A stretch of DNA of 38,265 bases from Candidatus Kuenenia stuttgartensis. Its GTDB lineage: Bacteria > Planctomycetota > Phycisphaerae > Sedimentisphaerales > CAMDDF01. A program made the translations under genes and the position numbers. The DNA is taken from NCBI GenBank assembly GCA_945890885.1, contig CAMDDF010000008.1, positions 1 to 38,265 of the forward strand, given 5' to 3'. Of this stretch, positions 35,247 to 38,265 are shown in pieces. Positions within the stretch are counted from its first letter, which is position 1. Each line of letters opens with the position of its first letter. The notes beneath the pieces are model-generated. The model saw only the letters and a program-made list of their open reading frames with translations. It was not told where the DNA came from and did not search any database.

Positions 35247-35819
35247 ATGATTGAGGAATTGATTAAAAAAAATCGCAGCACACGAAGATTTGTTCAAAGT
35301 GAAACTATTTCAATCGAAACTCTGAAATGGCTTGTCGGACTGGCTCGATTATCCCCTTCAGGTGCAAATCTACAGCCTTTAAAATATCTGTTATCCAATG
35401 AAAAACAAAAAAATGACAGGATTTTCCCTTGCCTGTACTGGGCGGGATACCTGAAAGACTGGGATGGCCCAGATGAAAATGAACGGCCAGCCGCTTATAT
35501 AATAATTCTTGATGATACGCAAATTAGCAAAGACCCGGGATGCGACCACGGCATCGCGGCACAAAGCATAATGTTGGGTGCCGCTGAAAAAAGATTATCG
35601 GGATGTATGATTGGAAGCATTAACAGGGAAAAACTTCAGGAGGAACTCAATATTCCGGCCAGATACCATATAAGCCTTGTGCTGGCATTGGGAACTGCAA
35701 AAGAAAAAATAATCCTCGAAGAAATCGGAACAGATGGCAGCATAAAATATTATCGGGACGAAAATAATGTTCACCATGTCCCCAAACGAAGTCTTGATGA
35801 AATCATAGTATCCTTTTAA
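35247..35819 (+). CDS. Nitroreductase family protein
   Basis: IEELIKKNRSTRRFVQSETISIETLKWLVGLARLSPSGANLQPLKYL; DHGIAAQSIMLGAAEKRLSGCMIGS. Confidence 0.88.
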   Translation: MIEELIKKNRSTRRFVQSETISIETLKWLVGLARLSPSGANLQPLKYLLSNEKQKNDRIFPCLYWAGYLKDWDGPDENERPAAYIIILDDTQISKDPGCDHGIAAQSIMLGAAEKRLSGCMIGSINREKLQEELNIPARYHISLVLALGTAKEKIILEEIGTDGSIKYYRDENNVHHVPKRSLDEIIVSF

Positions 35820-36006
35820 CAGAACGGCCAAGGCAAATTATTTATTCTGGTTCCACGGGGTAAGACGCGGAATTCAACGTCTGGCATTCTTTTTGTAATC
35901 CATGTAATCATTGCCAAAGCGCAATGCCAACGATAGTTCCTCAAACCAAAGAAAATTACCTCGCCCAGCAATAGTAATTAATGTGGAGCTAATCGACAGC
36001 ACATGC

Positions 36007-37597
36007 TCATTTTCTGTTTGCCGTTACGCACGGCCAATCATCTGTTCTGAAGGAAGAGGCGGGCAAGCCTTCTTTATTGAAAAGATTCGGCATCGCTGTA
36101 TTAGTCCAGGCATATCTTACGGCAACGGGATTCCTGACCTTTTCGCTGGATACGACAATTGTGTTATTGTCAATTTCAGCATTGGCTTCGACAAATTTGC
36201 CATCTTCGCCAGCAATAGTGAAATCTGTGAGTTTGCCGCCTTTTGCTGTCAATCCACTGCCAATATGGTCGAAAAACAGCCTGATTACTGTTTCTGAATT
36301 TTTGGCTTTTTGTTCAATAGCCATTGATTTATATAGCGGGCCTGAATAAACGATATTTTTGTGGCCATATGTCTTGGCCAACGCCCAAAGCGCGAGCCTT
36401 TTGCCAACATCCTGTTTATTTTCGGGGTGGATGTTGTTGATATCTGATATGTCCATTGTTACGGCCATGCCGGTATTGGGAACATTCAGTGCCATCGTTT
36501 GTGCCTCACGAAGTTCAGGGACTATGGGTTCTTCAATGCCATTATCGAAGATGCTGTAATCAAATGATGCAATCTGTACATAGTAGAACGGAAATTGGCC
36601 CTGTCCCCAATCATCACGCCAGTTGGCAATCATCGCAGGGAAGAGCTTTCGATACTGCCAGGCACGCCAGGAATTGCACTCCCCCTGATACCAAATTACA
36701 CCACGGATTCGGTATGGAACCAATGGTGCAATCATGCCATTATACAAACAGGATGGTGATTGATAATGGCCTGGCCCTGTTTGTTCCATTTGCAGGACGT
36801 AGGGTTTCGATGGGATCGGTGTGTGATCCGCCTTGGCCTTATTTACAGCCTGTGTCCATTCTTCTAGCTTCTGAGCATATTCTTGCTTTGCGAGGGGAAA
36901 ATCCGCGACGCCCTTTGCAAATCGTTCGAGGATAGGTGCAAAATCAGGTTCGGCTTCAAGCACCTCTTTTCTGATCCATGCTTCGGCTGGAGAACCGCCT
37001 TTGCTGGCATGAATAAGGCCTATAGGCACCATTCATTTCCTGATGCAACTGCCGGCCAAAATAATACGCCGCAGCGCTGAACTCGGCTGCTGTCTCGGGA
37101 GTGCATTGGGACCATGAACCGACACAATCCTTCTGCGGCTTATCCGCGATAGTCATGTTTACGTTAAAAAATCTTATGTTGGGATAATTTGCCGCAGCTA
37201 TTTCATTTTGTGCATTTGCTGAATAACTTAATGACAATCCCATATTCGATTGTCCTGAGCAAATCCAGACTTCACCAATTAAGACATCTTTGAAAATGAT
37301 CTTGTTCTTGCCGGTTATGCTGATTGTAAATGGCCCGCCAGCTTTTGGAGTTTTTATTTTTGTTAGCCAATTGCCATCTTTATCCGTTGTTGTTGAGGTT
37401 CCTGTCCACTGCCAGCTTCCTTTTATATAGATTTTTTCACCTGGTTCAGCCCATCCCCAGATTGGTGCCTTTGCTTTTTGCTGCAGCACCATGCCATCAC
37501 CAAATATCGCAGGCAGCCTGACATCTGCTGTTGCAGGCAAAACATTCAACAAAAGCAAAAAACAAATAAAAGCTGGAACCATTTTTGTATTTTTCAT
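36007..37597 (-). pseudogene. Sialate O-acetylesterase-like SGNH hydrolase, interrupted by a single-nucleotide frameshift
   Basis: ORFs 36956..37597 (signal peptide, WICSGQSNMGLSLSY) and 36007..37032 (IGLIHASKGGSPAEAWI; VIWYQGECNSWRAWQYRKLFPAMIANWRDDWGQGQFPFYYVQIA) join as QEMN-VPIGLIHAS if one base is removed near 37030. Confidence 0.85.
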
Positions 37598-37796
37598 AAC
37601 AGGTGACCTTTAAATGAACAAAGATTTACCAAATAATACGTAAGCTTGTGCATCTTTCAAGTATAAAAACACATCAAGCAAATAAATAATCATAATAAAC
37701 AAAAACTTCAAGCAAAGATTCTCTATGATAATTAACTGATTTTACTATATAATATTGTGGCAATGATTCAAATAATTATTTTTTCAATGAGGGTGT

Positions 37797-38021
37797 ATGC
37801 TTAAGATTACTTTTATGGGGGCCGGAAGCTCTGTTTTTGCAAAAAATCTTCTCGAAGATTGTCTTCTGAAAAAGACGCTTAATGATTTACATATTGAATA
37901 CCGGATGAGCAAGATAACAAATACTGTTCTTGATAACGCCAATTGTCAAGCGATTCCCTGCCAATATGGCACTGGCGAAATACTGCCAAAACCCCTAAAA
38001 TACTACATAATAAGGCCTTAG
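37797..38021 (+). pseudogene. GH4-family (alpha-glucosidase/galactosidase-like) N-terminal remnant
   Basis: MLKITFMGAGSSVFAKNLLEDCLLKKTLNDLHI is a GH4 Rossmann N-terminus; the sequence then diverges and stops at 74 aa. Confidence 0.7.
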
Positions 38022-38095
38022 CAAAAAAACATATTCAGGAACGCGATTTGCATCTATATTTACCGACACTTATTATATATTTTGCGAGGTAAAAT

Positions 38096-38265
38096 ATGAA
38101 ATTTGACAAATTCACCATCAAGGCACAGGAAGCACTGGCCACCGCTCAGCAAAAAGCAATGGCCCAGTCTAACACCGTTCTGACAACGCTGCACCTGCTC
38201 GCGGCAATGCTCGAAGACCAAGACGGAATGGTAAGAGCAATTCTCAGCAAAATAGGCTCAAACAT
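38096..38265 (+). CDS. clpB: ClpB chaperone, N-terminal part (runs off the right edge)
   Basis: MKFDKFTIKAQEALATAQQKAMAQSNTVLTTLHLLAAMLEDQDGMVRAILSKIGSN is a Clp-N repeat. Confidence 0.92.
   Translation, partial: MKFDKFTIKAQEALATAQQKAMAQSNTVLTTLHLLAAMLEDQDGMVRAILSKIGSN

Noticed and set aside
35847-35875. AGACG...CGTCT inverted repeat after the nitroreductase gene
   Set aside because: Only 5 bp per arm with no U tract; easily due to chance.

Overview
The window looks like planctomycete (Phycisphaerae-like) DNA. This lineage is inferred from the PEP-CTERM/dockerin-type ends, the DUF1559-like pseudopilin, the GH94/DUF5107/DUF4832 set and the motA-motB-motB order. Positions 1-13.4 kb hold a minus-strand carbohydrate-degradation locus: an IS630-type transposase end abutting a truncated GH127-like gene, GH94, DUF5107, DUF4832, two paralogous secreted proteins with different C-terminal sorting modules, a GH42-like enzyme, a pseudopilin and a LacI-type regulator. 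At 13.4-14.5 kb a tRNA-Arg(ACG) carries a 974-bp mini-element with a 44-bp tRNA 3'-end duplication and a catalytically truncated integrase. Next come motA with two tandem motB paralogs, a HAD phosphatase and a secreted protein. They are followed by an unannotated transcription unit (near-consensus promoter, paired RNA, strong terminator), a GNAT gene split at an A8 tract, and a BaiN/HI0933-like flavoprotein. An MsbA-like ABC exporter has a PDZ-like domain in its first extracytoplasmic loop; a GH130 gene and two LptF/LptG permeases follow. The best candidate for an undescribed system is the tight three-gene operon at 28.39-30.81 kb (Bro-N protein, SIR2-like NADase candidate, two-TM protein). 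It sits between imperfect ~74-bp direct repeats of a promoter/leader and next to a dispersed two-hairpin repeat. Housekeeping genes follow (PpiC-type isomerase, acpS, mnmG, release-factor-like GGQ protein, nitroreductase). The window ends with a frameshifted sialate O-acetylesterase, a GH4 remnant and the start of clpB.
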